A stretch of 64,000 bases of DNA. Source: Cryobacterium sp. PAMC25264. Lineage in GTDB: Bacteria; Actinomycetota; Actinomycetes; Actinomycetales; Microbacteriaceae. A model generated the notes under the pieces. That model was given only the letters and a program-made list of their open reading frames with translations, searched no databases and was not told the origin of the DNA. The position numbers and the translations under genes are program-made. Below are positions 51,776 to 60,973 of this stretch, in pieces; the first letter of the stretch is position 1, and each line of letters opens with the position of its first letter. Where the stretch lies: NCBI RefSeq assembly GCF_019443325.1, contig NZ_CP080383.1:1240001-1304000 (forward strand), read 5' to 3'.

Positions 51776-52723
51776 GTGCACGCCATTGGGATTGACATCG
51801 GCGGGACCAAGATCGCCGGTGCCCTCGTCGACGAATTCGGAACCATCATCAAGTCGGACCGCCGCCCCACCGAGGCCGCGGATCCGCGTGAGATCGAGGA
51901 CGCCGTCGTCGAGATGATCGAAGGACTCTCCGCGGGTCAAGAGGTCGTCGCCGCGGGTGTGGCCGCCGCCGGGTTCATCGACGCCGCTCAGTCGACCGTC
52001 TACTACGCCCCCAACATCAACTGGCGCAACGAGCCGTTGCGCGAGAAGCTCGAGTCCCGCCTGTCGGTGCCCATCATCATCGAGAACGACGCCAACGCGG
52101 CCGGCTGGGCCGAGTTCTGCTTCGGCGCCGGCCGGCTCTACAGCGACATGGTGACTCTCACCATCGGCACCGGCGTCGGCGGCGCCATCGTCTCCCGCGA
52201 CAAGCTGTTCCGTGGCGGCTTCGGTGTGGGTGCCGAGCTGGGCCACCTGCGCGTCGTGCCCGACGGACTGCCCTGCGGCTGCGGCGCGCACGGCTGCATC
52301 GAACAGTACGGCTCCGGACGTGCCCTGCTGCGCATCGCCAACGAATTCGCGGATGCCGGCGGCATCGGGCTGGGCCTGGCCGCGTCGCGCGCCAAGCGCG
52401 GCAAGCTCACCGGGAAGGATGTCGGCCGCTTCATCCAGGACGGCGACCCCGGTGCCCTGGCGGCGCTCCGCCAGCTCGGCGCCTCGCTCGGCCAGGCCTG
52501 CGCGAGCCTGGCCGCGGTGCTCGACCCGCAGGTCTTCGTCTTCGGCGGCGGTGTGGCCGCGGCCGGCGAATTGCTTCTCGAGCCCATCCGCAGCGCCTAC
52601 CTCGACAACCTGCCGGCCCGTGGCTACCACCCAGAGGCCGAGTTCGCCATCGCCGAGTTGGTCAACGATGCCGGCGTCGTCGGCGCCGCCGATCTCGCCC
52701 GCCGACACGTCACCGGTGAGTAG
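51776..52723 (+). CDS. glkA: ROK-family glucokinase
   Basis: This 315-residue sugar kinase probably phosphorylates glucose. The phosphate-binding motif is AIGIDIGGTKIAGALVD. The ROK zinc motif CGCGAHGCIEQYGSGRALLR is intact. The sequence resembles the main glucokinase of Streptomyces and other Actinobacteria. GTG 51776 has AAAGG upstream; longer in-frame starts run into the divergent promoter. The next gene begins 54 bp later. Confidence 0.92.
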   Translation: MHAIGIDIGGTKIAGALVDEFGTIIKSDRRPTEAADPREIEDAVVEMIEGLSAGQEVVAAGVAAAGFIDAAQSTVYYAPNINWRNEPLREKLESRLSVPIIIENDANAAGWAEFCFGAGRLYSDMVTLTIGTGVGGAIVSRDKLFRGGFGVGAELGHLRVVPDGLPCGCGAHGCIEQYGSGRALLRIANEFADAGGIGLGLAASRAKRGKLTGKDVGRFIQDGDPGALAALRQLGASLGQACASLAAVLDPQVFVFGGGVAAAGELLLEPIRSAYLDNLPARGYHPEAEFAIAELVNDAGVVGAADLARRHVTGE

Positions 52724-52777
52724 GCTGGCTGTGCTCGAGGGCAGCGCAGTGCAGAGCACCGTCAGGTAAGGACACCG

Positions 52778-53467
52778 ATGTTCTACTGGTTCATGAAGAA
52801 TATTGTCGCGGGCCCGCTCCTGCTCGGCCTGTTCCGGCCCTGGGTGATCGGGCTCGACAACATCCCCAAAGAGGGCGGCGTGGTGCTGGCGAGCAATCAC
52901 CTCTCCTTCATCGACTCGGTCTTCCTGCCGCTTGTCGTGCCGCGCCGGGTCGTGTTCCTGGCCAAGAGCGAGTACTTCACGGGCACGGGCCTGAAGGGAT
53001 GGGCCACCCGGCAGTTCTTCAAAGCCACCGGGCAGCTGCCCATCGACCGGTCCGGCGGCAAGGCCTCCGAAGACTCCCTCAATACCGGGCTCGCGGTCCT
53101 GAACGCCGGGGGAGCCCTCGGCATCTACCCCGAGGGCACTCGCAGCCCGGACGCCCGCATGTACCGCGGTCGCACGGGCGTGGCCCGGATGGTGCTCGAG
53201 GCGGGCGTCCCCGTCGTGCCCGTTGCCATGATCGACACCGAGAAGGCCATGCCCACCGGCACCCGGATCCCCAAGGTCCGACGTATCGGAATCGTGATCG
53301 GGAAGCCGCTGGACTTCAGCCGGTTCGAGGGAATGGAGGGCGACAGGTTCGTGTTGCGCTCTGTGACGGACGAGCTGATGTATGAGCTGCGCCGCCTCAG
53401 CACGCAGGAATATGTCGACGTCTATGCCACCAGTGTCAAGGAGAAGCGCGCCAGCCTTTCACGCTAG
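52778..53467 (+). CDS. 1-acyl-glycerol-3-phosphate acyltransferase (PlsC family)
   Basis: This 229-residue membrane-associated acyltransferase probably makes phosphatidic acid from lysophosphatidic acid. The HX4D catalytic motif is SNHLSFIDSVF and the substrate-binding motif is IYPEGTRSPD. A short hydrophobic N-terminus (FYWFMKNIVAGPLLLGLF) can anchor it. A homologue lies near aroG in mycobacteria. Lysyl or glycolipid acceptors are possible alternatives. Confidence 0.9.
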   Translation: MFYWFMKNIVAGPLLLGLFRPWVIGLDNIPKEGGVVLASNHLSFIDSVFLPLVVPRRVVFLAKSEYFTGTGLKGWATRQFFKATGQLPIDRSGGKASEDSLNTGLAVLNAGGALGIYPEGTRSPDARMYRGRTGVARMVLEAGVPVVPVAMIDTEKAMPTGTRIPKVRRIGIVIGKPLDFSRFEGMEGDRFVLRSVTDELMYELRRLSTQEYVDVYATSVKEKRASLSR

Positions 53468-53480
53468 GCTCGAATATCCC

Positions 53481-53512
53481 TCACGGGCCGTGTGCGCTTG
53501 CCGCGCCCGTGA
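53481..53512 (+). terminator. Hairpin between plsC-like gene and aroG
   Basis: TCACGGGC (53481-53488) and GCCCGTGA (53505-53512) form an 8-bp stem with a 16-nt loop. It could terminate the upstream unit or lie in the aroG leader. Confidence 0.4.
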
Positions 53513-53568
53513 CGTTCACCCCAGGCCCGCACCGAGCGGGCCGAAGAAGAGAAAACAGGCTCAGTCCC

Positions 53569-54939
53569 GTGGTAGACCCCACCGAACCGGTTGTACTGGC
53601 AGACACATCTGTAATCAACGGGCTGGACTATTGGCGCACCCTTCCCATCAAGCAGCAGCCGGCCTGGCCTGATGCCGACGCCGTGGCCGCCGCCTCCGCC
53701 GAGCTGGCCACCCAGCCGCCATTGGTCTTCGCCGGCGAGGTCGACATCCTGCGCGACCGCCTGGCCCAGGCTGCCCGTGGCGAGGCCTTCCTGCTGCAGG
53801 GCGGCGACTGTGCCGAGACCTTCAGCGGCGCCACGGCCGAGCAGATCCGCAACCGGGTCAAGACCGTACTGCAGATGGCCGTCGTCCTCACCTACGGCGC
53901 CTCCATGCCCGTCGTGAAGATGGGCCGTATGGCCGGCCAGTTCGCCAAGCCGCGCTCGAGCGACTTCGAGACCCGCGGCGACGTGACCCTGCCCGCCTAC
54001 CGCGGCGACATCGTGAACGGGTACGACTTCACGCCGGAGTCCCGCGAGGCCGACCCCGACCGGTTGGTCAAGGCCTACCACACGAGCGCCTCCACCCTCA
54101 ATCTGATCCGTGCGTTCACGCAGGGCGGCTTCGCCGACCTCCGCCAGGTGCACAGCTGGAATCAGGGCTTCGCGAAGAACCCGGCCAACCAGCGCTACGA
54201 GGGCCTGGCCAAGGACATCGACCGCGCCATCAAGTTCATGATCGCCTGTGGCGCCGACTTCGAGGCCATGCGCCGCACGGAGTTCTACACCAGCCACGAG
54301 GGTCTGCTGATGGACTACGAGCGCCCCATGACGCGCATCGATTCCCGCACCGGCACGCCGTACAACACCTCGGCGCACTTCGTCTGGATCGGGGAGCGCA
54401 CCCGCGAGATCGACGGCGCCCACGTGGACTTCCTCTCCCGCGTGCGCAACCCCATCGGCGTCAAACTCGGCCCGAGCACATCGATCGACGACATGCTGCG
54501 CCTGATCGACAAGCTCGACCCCGACCGCGAACCCGGCCGACTGACCTTCATCACCCGGATGGGTGCCGGCAAGATCCGCGACGCTCTGCCGCCGCTGCTC
54601 GAGGCCATCAAGGCCAGCGACGCGACACCGCTGTGGGTCACCGACCCCATGCACGGTAACGGCGTCACCACGCCCACCGGGTACAAGACCCGTCGCTTCG
54701 ACGACGTGGTCGACGAGGTCAAGGGCTTCTTCGAGGCGCACCGCTCGGTGGGCACTCACCCGGGCGGCATCCACGTCGAGCTCACGGGAGACGACGTCAC
54801 CGAGTGCCTCGGTGGCTCCGAGCACATCGACGAGGCCGCCCTGGCGACCCGGTACGAGTCGCTCTGCGACCCGCGCCTGAACCACATGCAGTCCCTGGAG
54901 CTCGCGTTCCTGGTGGCCGAGGAGCTGGCCGCCCGCTAG
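53569..54939 (+). CDS. aroG: Class II DAHP synthase
   Basis: This first enzyme of the shikimate pathway condenses phosphoenolpyruvate with erythrose 4-phosphate. It has 456 residues, normal for the plant-like class II type. Hallmarks are LLQGGDCAETFSGATAEQIR with the metal-binding Cys, EFYTSHEGLLMDYERPMTR, and WVTDPMHGNGVTTPTGYKTR. GTG 53569 is chosen; the longer frame from 53509 precedes the conserved N-terminus. A strong terminator follows. Confidence 0.97.
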   Translation: MVDPTEPVVLADTSVINGLDYWRTLPIKQQPAWPDADAVAAASAELATQPPLVFAGEVDILRDRLAQAARGEAFLLQGGDCAETFSGATAEQIRNRVKTVLQMAVVLTYGASMPVVKMGRMAGQFAKPRSSDFETRGDVTLPAYRGDIVNGYDFTPESREADPDRLVKAYHTSASTLNLIRAFTQGGFADLRQVHSWNQGFAKNPANQRYEGLAKDIDRAIKFMIACGADFEAMRRTEFYTSHEGLLMDYERPMTRIDSRTGTPYNTSAHFVWIGERTREIDGAHVDFLSRVRNPIGVKLGPSTSIDDMLRLIDKLDPDREPGRLTFITRMGAGKIRDALPPLLEAIKASDATPLWVTDPMHGNGVTTPTGYKTRRFDDVVDEVKGFFEAHRSVGTHPGGIHVELTGDDVTECLGGSEHIDEAALATRYESLCDPRLNHMQSLELAFLVAEELAAR

Positions 54940-54969
54940 CAGTCCGCGGGCACACCCGCAGTCCGGCCG

Positions 54970-54999
54970 AACGCGGCCCCGATCATCCGGGGCCGCGTT
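54970..54999. terminator. Rho-independent terminator after aroG
   Basis: A perfect 12-bp stem AACGCGGCCCCG/CGGGGCCGCGTT (54970-54981 with 54988-54999) closes a 6-nt loop. T residues run out of the stem. Convergent pknL ends 65 bp away. Confidence 0.88.
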
Positions 55000-55064
55000 T
55001 GCTGTACATGCCGGAGCGAGCATGCAGGTGGGCGACCGTGTGACGGGCCCGTGCTGCGGGCTAG

Positions 55065-57011
55065 CTAGCCGAACGGGTTCGTCGGCTTGAGGGTGATGGT
55101 GCTGCCCTTGGGCAGCGAGGTGCCGGCGACCGGGTCGGTCGAGGCCACGCTCAGCAGGGCAGCGATGGCGTCCGCGCCGGGGTTGTAGCTCAGCTTGAAG
55201 CCGAGGTCGCTCAACGTGGTCTTGGCTTCGGACCACCCCTGTCCGACCACGTCGGGGACCTCGACGGGTTCCGGACCGCGGGAGACCGTGAGCGTGATGA
55301 CCGAGCCCTTCCGGAGCGGCCCGCCACTGGCCGGCGCGGCCGAGATGACCTTGCCCTGCGCCACGGTCTCGCTGTAGGTCTCCGGCCCCGAGCGGCCCTC
55401 GAGGTCCTGGTCGGCCAGCGTGCCGATGGCGTCCGCGAGGGTCTTGCCGGTGACGTCGGTGACGTCGCCCAGGGAGACCGCGTAGTTGATCGTGGCGCCC
55501 TCGAACGAGTCGCCGCCCTGCGAGACGTCGCCGCCGTCGCTGTCACGGGTGGCCGAGATGACCAGGCCCTTCTTGACGGTGTTGGAGAAGATCTCGTCCA
55601 CCGTGCCCGGCACCGCACGGGAGTCGCTGATCGCCGTCGCGGCGGCGTCAGGGGTCAGACCGGCCAGGGTCGGGAGCACGATCGGGGCTGGTCCCTGTGA
55701 CACGTTGACGGTCACCGTGCTGCCCTTGGCCACGCGGGTGCCGTCGCCGGGGTCGGTGCCGACAACGAGCCCGGCGGGGATCTCGGTGCTGTACGCCGTG
55801 CCGGGGGCGGCGACCAGGCCGAGCGCCTCCAGCTGGGCGGTAGCGTCCTCCGGCGAGGCCGAGGTCAGGCTGGGCACGGCGATCTCGGAACCGGGGCCGA
55901 CCCCGAAGTACCAGCCGGCGCCGCCGGCGAGGGCGGCCAACAGCACGATCAGGGTGAAGAGCCAGTAGCCGCGGCGGCGACGCTTCTGCGTCGTGCCGGC
56001 CAGTTGATCGGTGCTGTCCACCTCGCCCGTCTCGGGGTCGGGGGCGATCAGGGTCGCCGCGGCCGCCAGGGGAGCACGACCGAGGATCTGCGTCTCGGCG
56101 TCGGCCGAGGCGGCCACGACGCTCCGGGGCAGCACCATGGTGGCCTGCATGGCGGTCTGGTCGTTCGGACGCACCAGTTTTTCCACGTCGAGGAGCTGGT
56201 CGAGCATCACCCGGGCGTCTCGCGGGCGTTCCTCTGGGTCGCGGGCCGTGGCCCACAGCACGAGCTCGTCGAGTTCCTGGGGCACGCCGGCGGCCACCAG
56301 GCTGGGCATCGGAACGGTGTCGTTGGCGTGCTGGTAGGCCACCTGCATGGGCGCCTCACCGACATAGGGCTGCTCGCCGGTGAGCATCTCGTAGGTCATG
56401 ATGCCGAGGGCGTAGATATCGCTGCGGGCATCCGCGATCCCACGGGTGACGAGTTCGGGGGAGAGATAGGCGACAGTGCCCAGAAGGGCCTGGCCGGTGG
56501 CGGTGTTGTTGTTCACGGCACGGGCCAGGCCGAAGTCGCCGATCTTGATGCGGCCGTCGTCGGCGAGCAGCACGTTCTCCGGCTTGACGTCGCGGTGCAC
56601 GATGCCGGCCTTGTGGGCGGCGGCGAGGCCGGACAGCACGGCCTCGAGGATGTCCATGGTCTGTTCGGGGGTGAGCCGTCCGTAGTCCTTGAGCAGGTCG
56701 CGCAGCGTGATGCCGGGCAGGTGCTCCATCACCAGGTACGCGATATCGGCGTCCTGGCCCTGGTCGAAGACGTTCACCACGTTCGGGTGCGCCAGGCGCG
56801 CCGCCGAGCGGGCCTCCTGGATGAACCGGCTGCGGAACGCGTTGTCATCGGCCAGGTGGCCGTGCATGATCTTGATCGCCACCCGACGCTCGAGGCGCAG
56901 GTCGGTGGCGAGGTACACGGTGGCCATACCGCCGCGGGCGATCCGGGAGCGCACCTGATAGCGGCCGTCGATGAGACGGCCGATCATGGGGTCAGTGGGG
57001 CTTTCGGTCAC
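55065..57011 (-). CDS. pknL: Ser/Thr protein kinase with PASTA domains (PknL-like)
   Basis: This 648-residue membrane kinase has an N-terminal Hanks-type domain (about 15-280). Visible motifs are the Gly loop ARGGMATVYLA, Lys in VAIKIMH, IVHRDVKPENVLL, GDFGLARA and GTVAYLSPELV. A juxtamembrane linker is followed by one membrane helix (YWLFTLIVLLAALAGGAGWY) and about four extracellular PASTA repeats that bind peptidoglycan or lipid II. Context with aroG, an Rv2175c-like gene, a polyprenyl synthase and mraZ favours a PknL orthologue over PknB. It may phosphorylate the nearby DNA-binding protein. Confidence 0.92.
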   Translation of the reverse strand: MTESPTDPMIGRLIDGRYQVRSRIARGGMATVYLATDLRLERRVAIKIMHGHLADDNAFRSRFIQEARSAARLAHPNVVNVFDQGQDADIAYLVMEHLPGITLRDLLKDYGRLTPEQTMDILEAVLSGLAAAHKAGIVHRDVKPENVLLADDGRIKIGDFGLARAVNNNTATGQALLGTVAYLSPELVTRGIADARSDIYALGIMTYEMLTGEQPYVGEAPMQVAYQHANDTVPMPSLVAAGVPQELDELVLWATARDPEERPRDARVMLDQLLDVEKLVRPNDQTAMQATMVLPRSVVAASADAETQILGRAPLAAAATLIAPDPETGEVDSTDQLAGTTQKRRRRGYWLFTLIVLLAALAGGAGWYFGVGPGSEIAVPSLTSASPEDATAQLEALGLVAAPGTAYSTEIPAGLVVGTDPGDGTRVAKGSTVTVNVSQGPAPIVLPTLAGLTPDAAATAISDSRAVPGTVDEIFSNTVKKGLVISATRDSDGGDVSQGGDSFEGATINYAVSLGDVTDVTGKTLADAIGTLADQDLEGRSGPETYSETVAQGKVISAAPASGGPLRKGSVITLTVSRGPEPVEVPDVVGQGWSEAKTTLSDLGFKLSYNPGADAIAALLSVASTDPVAGTSLPKGSTITLKPTNPFG

Positions 57012-57133
57012 CCGTCGAGTCTACGGAATACTCGCGCGTTCCTCGGGATCGACCACCAGCGCGGCGGGACACGATTCGATCACTGTCTCCAGCGTCGACA
57101 GGGTGTCAGGCGTGGGCGACGAGTCAGGGCCGG

Positions 57134-58489
57134 TCAGCCGAGTTCGGCGAGCCAGCTCCTGGCAGAAGCCTCCCAATTGGCGTAGAGGTCGGGGTAGGCG
57201 GAGATCTGCACGGCCTGGGCGGCCTGCGTGACCGTCATGCTCTGCCAGTTCGGGATGTCCAACAGCCCGCGGGTGACACCGGCGTTGGGGTTGACCGGGC
57301 CGCCGAAGAAGGCACGGCTGGCGCGCTCGGCATCCATGACCTGCTCGGCGGTTCCCCAGCCGGAGCTCGGCCGCTGCTGGAAGAGTCCGAGCGAGTCGCG
57401 GTCGCCGTAGTCGATGTTGCGCAGGCCGGACTCCTGGGCGGCCGCGGCCAGGGCGACGACCAGGGCGGCGTCGTTGGCTCCGGCCTGGCGTCCGACGGCG
57501 ATGATCAGCCGCGCGTTCGCGGCCATCTCCGAGGTCAGAGCGGTGACGGTATCGCGCACGGCCGTCGCTGCAGGCGCCGCCGTCACGGTCGGGGTGACGA
57601 CAACGGCGGGTGCGGCGTCCAGCACGGGCGCCGAACCGGGGATCTTCAGGACCTGGCCGGGGTGGATGACGCTCGACCAGCCCAGGCCGTTGGCCTCGAG
57701 GACCGCCTGCACCGAGACGCCGGCGGCGCCGGCCACCTTGTCGACGGTGTCGCCGGAGACCACGGTGTGGGTGCCGGACGACGCCGACGTGGTCGACGCG
57801 AGCGAGACCTGGGGTCCACCGGCCACGACCGAGGATCCGGCGGCCGGCAGCACGATGGTCTGGCCGGGGAAGATGATGCTGTCGCGGCCCAGACCGTTGG
57901 CACGGAAGACGGCGTCGGCGCTCACGCCGTTGGCGGCCGCGATCCCGCTGAGGGTGTCGCCGGAACGGATCGTGTAGCGGGTGAGTTCGCTGGCCACCGC
58001 CGCTGGGGCGGCCGCTGCCGTCACCGGGGAGGTCGAGAGGGTGAGGACCTGGCCGGGGAAGATGACCGCGCTCCAGCCCAGGCCGTTGAGTGCGAGGACC
58101 GACGCCGTCGAGAGGCCGAACGTGCCCGCGATGGCGCTGATGGTGTCGCCGTCGACGACCGTGTACTGGGTCGGCGCCGGGGTCGACGTCGCCGGGCGCA
58201 CGGTCTGGACCGGCTTCACCGTCGCTTGGGGCAGCGTCGTGCGGGTCTTCAGCGGCTTCTTCAGTGCAGTGGCCGCCTGGGCGGGTGACGCCAGGTTGAA
58301 GACGATGGCCACGGTGCTCACGAGAACCAGGGGGATGCTCGCCACCGCCGACCAGGAGCGCCGCGCGCCGGTCTTCGCCGGGCGGCGCCGTGCCGCGGGG
58401 CGCACGACCGCCGACGCGATGGGGGAGTCAGCACCGTGGGAGTCGGCGGTGACCGTCCCCGATTCGATCTTGCTGGCTCTGACCGGCAT
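57134..58489 (-). CDS. LysM-repeat cell wall protein with lysozyme-like C-terminus
   Basis: This 451-residue exported protein starts at ATG 58489, which has AGGA upstream; an earlier in-frame start at 58522 lacks one. A long basic N-terminus precedes a hydrophobic segment (SIPLVLVSTVAIVFNLASPA). Three LysM repeats follow at about residues 110-150, 165-205 and 235-275 (YTVVDGDTISAIAGTFGLST; YTIRSGDTLSGIAAANGVSA; HTVVSGDTVDKVAGAAGVSV). The last 120 residues (ALAAAAQESGLRNIDYGDRD, SLGLFQQRPSSGWGT) resemble a transglycosylase/lysozyme-like fold. It lies between the kinase and the Rv2175c-like gene and probably acts on the cell wall. Confidence 0.87.
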   Translation of the reverse strand: MPVRASKIESGTVTADSHGADSPIASAVVRPAARRRPAKTGARRSWSAVASIPLVLVSTVAIVFNLASPAQAATALKKPLKTRTTLPQATVKPVQTVRPATSTPAPTQYTVVDGDTISAIAGTFGLSTASVLALNGLGWSAVIFPGQVLTLSTSPVTAAAAPAAVASELTRYTIRSGDTLSGIAAANGVSADAVFRANGLGRDSIIFPGQTIVLPAAGSSVVAGGPQVSLASTTSASSGTHTVVSGDTVDKVAGAAGVSVQAVLEANGLGWSSVIHPGQVLKIPGSAPVLDAAPAVVVTPTVTAAPAATAVRDTVTALTSEMAANARLIIAVGRQAGANDAALVVALAAAAQESGLRNIDYGDRDSLGLFQQRPSSGWGTAEQVMDAERASRAFFGGPVNPNAGVTRGLLDIPNWQSMTVTQAAQAVQISAYPDLYANWEASARSWLAELG

Positions 58490-58638
58490 TGCACGTCCTA
58501 TCGATAGATGATGTGTCCTCAACGCTCACACAGAAGCGAGTCCGAGTCAATTAACCACGCGGCAACCACCCAGATCGCCCGTGTGACCGGGGCTGATAGG
58601 GGTTTGTCGCCCGTGCTGAATCGTGGGAGGCTTGGAAG

Positions 58639-59007
58639 GTGACCGATTCGTCTTCCGCTCCGCAGCAGTCCGTTCCTTCCTCCACCCCCGAGTGGTATTC
58701 CATCCCCGACCTCGTCGAGGTCCTCGGGATCAGCCACAGCCGGGTGCGCCAGCTCATCGAAGACAAGCACCTCCTCGCGATCCGTCGCGACGGCAAGGTC
58801 AGCGTCCCGGTGTCCTTCATCCGCGAGGGAGCACCGGTGGGTGAGCTCCGCGGCACCCTGATCGTGCTCTCCGATGACGGCTTCACCGACGAGCAGGCCA
58901 TGGAATGGTTGCTCGAGGTGGACGACAGCCTCGGCGTCCCCCCGATCGACGCACTCCTGGCCGGACGCAAGGCCGAGGTTCGCCGAGTGGCGCAGGCCCT
59001 GGCCTGA
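58639..59007 (+). CDS. Rv2175c-like DNA-binding protein
   Basis: This 122-residue protein has an N-terminal helix-turn-helix (WYSIPDLVEVLGISHSRVRQ, then LIEDKHLLAIRRDGKVSVPV). A small C-terminal domain follows (LIVLSDDGFTDEQAMEWLLE). It matches Mycobacterium Rv2175c, a DNA-binding substrate of PknL whose phosphorylation reduces DNA binding. An N-terminal Ser/Thr-rich segment could be phosphorylated here. GTG start with GGGAGG some distance upstream. Confidence 0.87.
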   Translation: MTDSSSAPQQSVPSSTPEWYSIPDLVEVLGISHSRVRQLIEDKHLLAIRRDGKVSVPVSFIREGAPVGELRGTLIVLSDDGFTDEQAMEWLLEVDDSLGVPPIDALLAGRKAEVRRVAQALA

Positions 59008-59029
59008 TCGAGCCCGGCCGCTCGAACGC

Positions 59030-60139
59030 CTAGAAGACCCGCCGGGTCACCGTGCCGGCGAAGTCGGTGAGCGCGACCAGCACGCTCTGCTCCACGAGCG
59101 AACCGTCCAGGGCGGCAAGAGCCTGAGCCACGTTCTCCTGGATCAGGGTCTCGACCCTGTCGACGGCGCCGCTGTCGACGATGATCTGCTGCAGCTCGGA
59201 GATCTGCTCCGACGTGAGGTCGGGGCGCCCGAGCAGCCTGTCGACGGTACCCCGGGACGCCGTGTCGAGGCGTTCCCTGGCAAGGGCGATCAGAACGGTG
59301 CGCTTGCCCTCGCGCAGGTCGTCGCCACTGGGCTTGCCCGTGACGCTTGCATCGCCGAACACACCGAGCAGGTCGTCGCGCAACTGGTAGGCGATCCCCA
59401 GCGGCAGCCCGAACGCCCGCAGGATGTCGAGCTGGTCGTCATCGGCGCCGGCCAGGGCCGCGCCGATCACCAGCGGTGCCTGCACGCTGTACTTGGCCGA
59501 CTTGAAGATGATGACCCGCACGGCGCGGTCGAGCAGCTCCGCTTCCGGCTGGGTGAGCCAGGCCCGCTCCTCGAGGATGTCGAGATACTGGCCGGCCGTG
59601 ACCTCCGTGCGCATGAGGTTGAACTCGGTGCGGGCGCGCCGTGCGCTGACCCGGTCGGCGGCGGCGTCGAGGCCCTCGTCGAGCAGCTCGTCGCTCCAGC
59701 CGAGCAGGAGGTCGCCGAGCAGGATCGCCGAGGCGCGGCCGAAGTCGGCGGGGCTTCCGGCCCAGCCGTTGGCACCGTGCAGGCTCTCGAAGCGTCGGTG
59801 CGCCGAGGGCGCTCCCCGGCGGGTATCCGAATTGTCGATGATGTCGTCGTGGACGAGCGCCGCGGCATGGAAGACCTCCAGTGCGCTGGCCGCAGACACC
59901 AGCCCGGCCAGGCCCGCCGGCACCCCGTCGGAGGACGTCGGCACGGTCGCCGGAACGCTCTGCCAGCCGAGGTGTGCGAACTGGGCCCGGAAGCGCTTCC
60001 CGCCGCTGAGAAACTGCCGTGAGAAGTCCACCAGCACAGTGAGGTCCGGGCTGATGGTCGTCACAATTGATTCACGCGTATTGATGAATTCGTCGATGCG
60101 AGAATGAACCAGATCGACCAGTCGAGTGCTTTGAGCCAC
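59030..60139 (-). CDS. Polyprenyl diphosphate synthase
   Basis: This 369-residue trans-isoprenyl diphosphate synthase has the first Asp motif AALVHDDIIDNSDTRRG and the second YQLRDDLLGVFGD. GGKRFRAQFAHLGWQ is the usual N-terminal block. Product length cannot be decided; geranylgeranyl or longer chains for menaquinone are likely. It resembles the gene near mraZ and pknL in mycobacteria (idsA2). It is distinct from crtE, with which it shares only family motifs. The start is a GTG at 60139. Confidence 0.9.
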   Translation of the reverse strand: MAQSTRLVDLVHSRIDEFINTRESIVTTISPDLTVLVDFSRQFLSGGKRFRAQFAHLGWQSVPATVPTSSDGVPAGLAGLVSAASALEVFHAAALVHDDIIDNSDTRRGAPSAHRRFESLHGANGWAGSPADFGRASAILLGDLLLGWSDELLDEGLDAAADRVSARRARTEFNLMRTEVTAGQYLDILEERAWLTQPEAELLDRAVRVIIFKSAKYSVQAPLVIGAALAGADDDQLDILRAFGLPLGIAYQLRDDLLGVFGDASVTGKPSGDDLREGKRTVLIALARERLDTASRGTVDRLLGRPDLTSEQISELQQIIVDSGAVDRVETLIQENVAQALAALDGSLVEQSVLVALTDFAGTVTRRVF

Positions 60140-60212
60140 GTGCCTAGCCTAGCCATCTCGGCTGGACTAGAATTAGGGTCTAATCCGCTCGATCCCCAAT
60201 TGGAGGAATGAG

Positions 60213-60593
60213 ATGCCGCTTTCAGAACAAGAGCAGCGACTCCTCGAAGAGATGGAGCGCAGTCTCTATCACAACGATGCCGAATTCGTGGCGAGCGTCG
60301 GGGGCACGCGTCTCCGCCCCAATTACCGATCCATCGTCCTCGGGGTTCTCGCCGGCGTCGTGGGGATCGCGACTCTTGTCGCCGGTGTTGCGGTGCAGCA
60401 GCTCTGGCTGGGCATCATCGGATTCATCATCATGTTCGGCGGGGTGCTTCTGGCCATCACGCCGGGTCGCACGGCCCGGGCGACGAGGCCGTCGTCCTCC
60501 CAGACCCGCCGCCCCGCGCAGGCGCGCACCCAGCAGGGCTTCATGGACAAGCTCAACGACCGCTGGGACCGCCGCCAGGACGGGCAGCAGTAG
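60213..60593 (+). CDS. DUF3040 membrane protein
   Basis: This 126-residue protein begins with the family signature MPLSEQEQRLLEEMERSLYH. Two membrane helices follow (SIVLGVLAGVVGIATLVAGV and LWLGIIGFIIMFGGVLLAIT), then a basic tail. DUF3040 genes sit near mraZ in many Actinobacteria, suggesting a link with envelope growth, but no function is established. ATG is preceded by GGAGGAATGAG. Confidence 0.9.
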   Translation: MPLSEQEQRLLEEMERSLYHNDAEFVASVGGTRLRPNYRSIVLGVLAGVVGIATLVAGVAVQQLWLGIIGFIIMFGGVLLAITPGRTARATRPSSSQTRRPAQARTQQGFMDKLNDRWDRRQDGQQ

Positions 60594-60659
60594 CCAACGG
60601 ATGGGCTCCACGAGCCCGTCACGCAGACCCGCCGGTTCACCCATCCGGTCTGCCGGAAT

Positions 60660-60696
60660 AACGCCCGCCCCTGGCGCACCCAGGATGGCGGGCGTT
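60660..60696 (+). terminator. Rho-independent terminator after DUF3040 gene
   Basis: AACGCCCGCC (60660-60669) pairs with GGCGGGCGTT (60687-60696), with a second inner stem CCTGG/CCAGG. TTTT follows. Confidence 0.85.
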
Positions 60697-60763
60697 TTCG
60701 TTGCCAGCCCCTTCCCGCTCGCCCCACGAGCCTCCCTTTTGCCCCACTAGCCGGAACCCGCAC

Positions 60764-60790
60764 GGGCCGACCACACGGTCGGCCCTTTTT
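60764..60790 (+). terminator. Second terminator upstream of mraZ
   Basis: GGGCCGACC (60764-60772) pairs with GGTCGGCCC (60777-60785) over a 4-nt loop, followed by TTTTT. The 380-bp gap 60594-60973 holds these two terminators and the mraZ control region; no gene is seen in it. Confidence 0.9.
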
Positions 60791-60910
60791 CATGCCCAAA
60801 AACGAGCAAAAGTGCTCCAAAATGTGGGATTTCCCTCCACCCAGTGATTCCCTGTGAAATCGGGGAATAAATCAGCGAATAAACGGTAAAACACCCTGAT
60901 TTCCAGACAA

Positions 60911-60940
60911 AGTGGTTGATAGTGGAGTAAAGTGGAGCAA
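60911..60940 (+). promoter_or_regulatory. Three 10-bp direct repeats, probable MraZ boxes
   Basis: AGTGGTTGAT, AGTGGAGTAA and AGTGGAGCAA follow each other with exact 10-bp period, 33 bp before mraZ. The spacing fits one helical turn. MraZ is known to bind tandem GTGG-type repeats upstream of its own gene. Confidence 0.75.
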
Positions 60941-60973
60941 CACCTGACCTTGGCCGGAAGAGAGGGGTGACGA

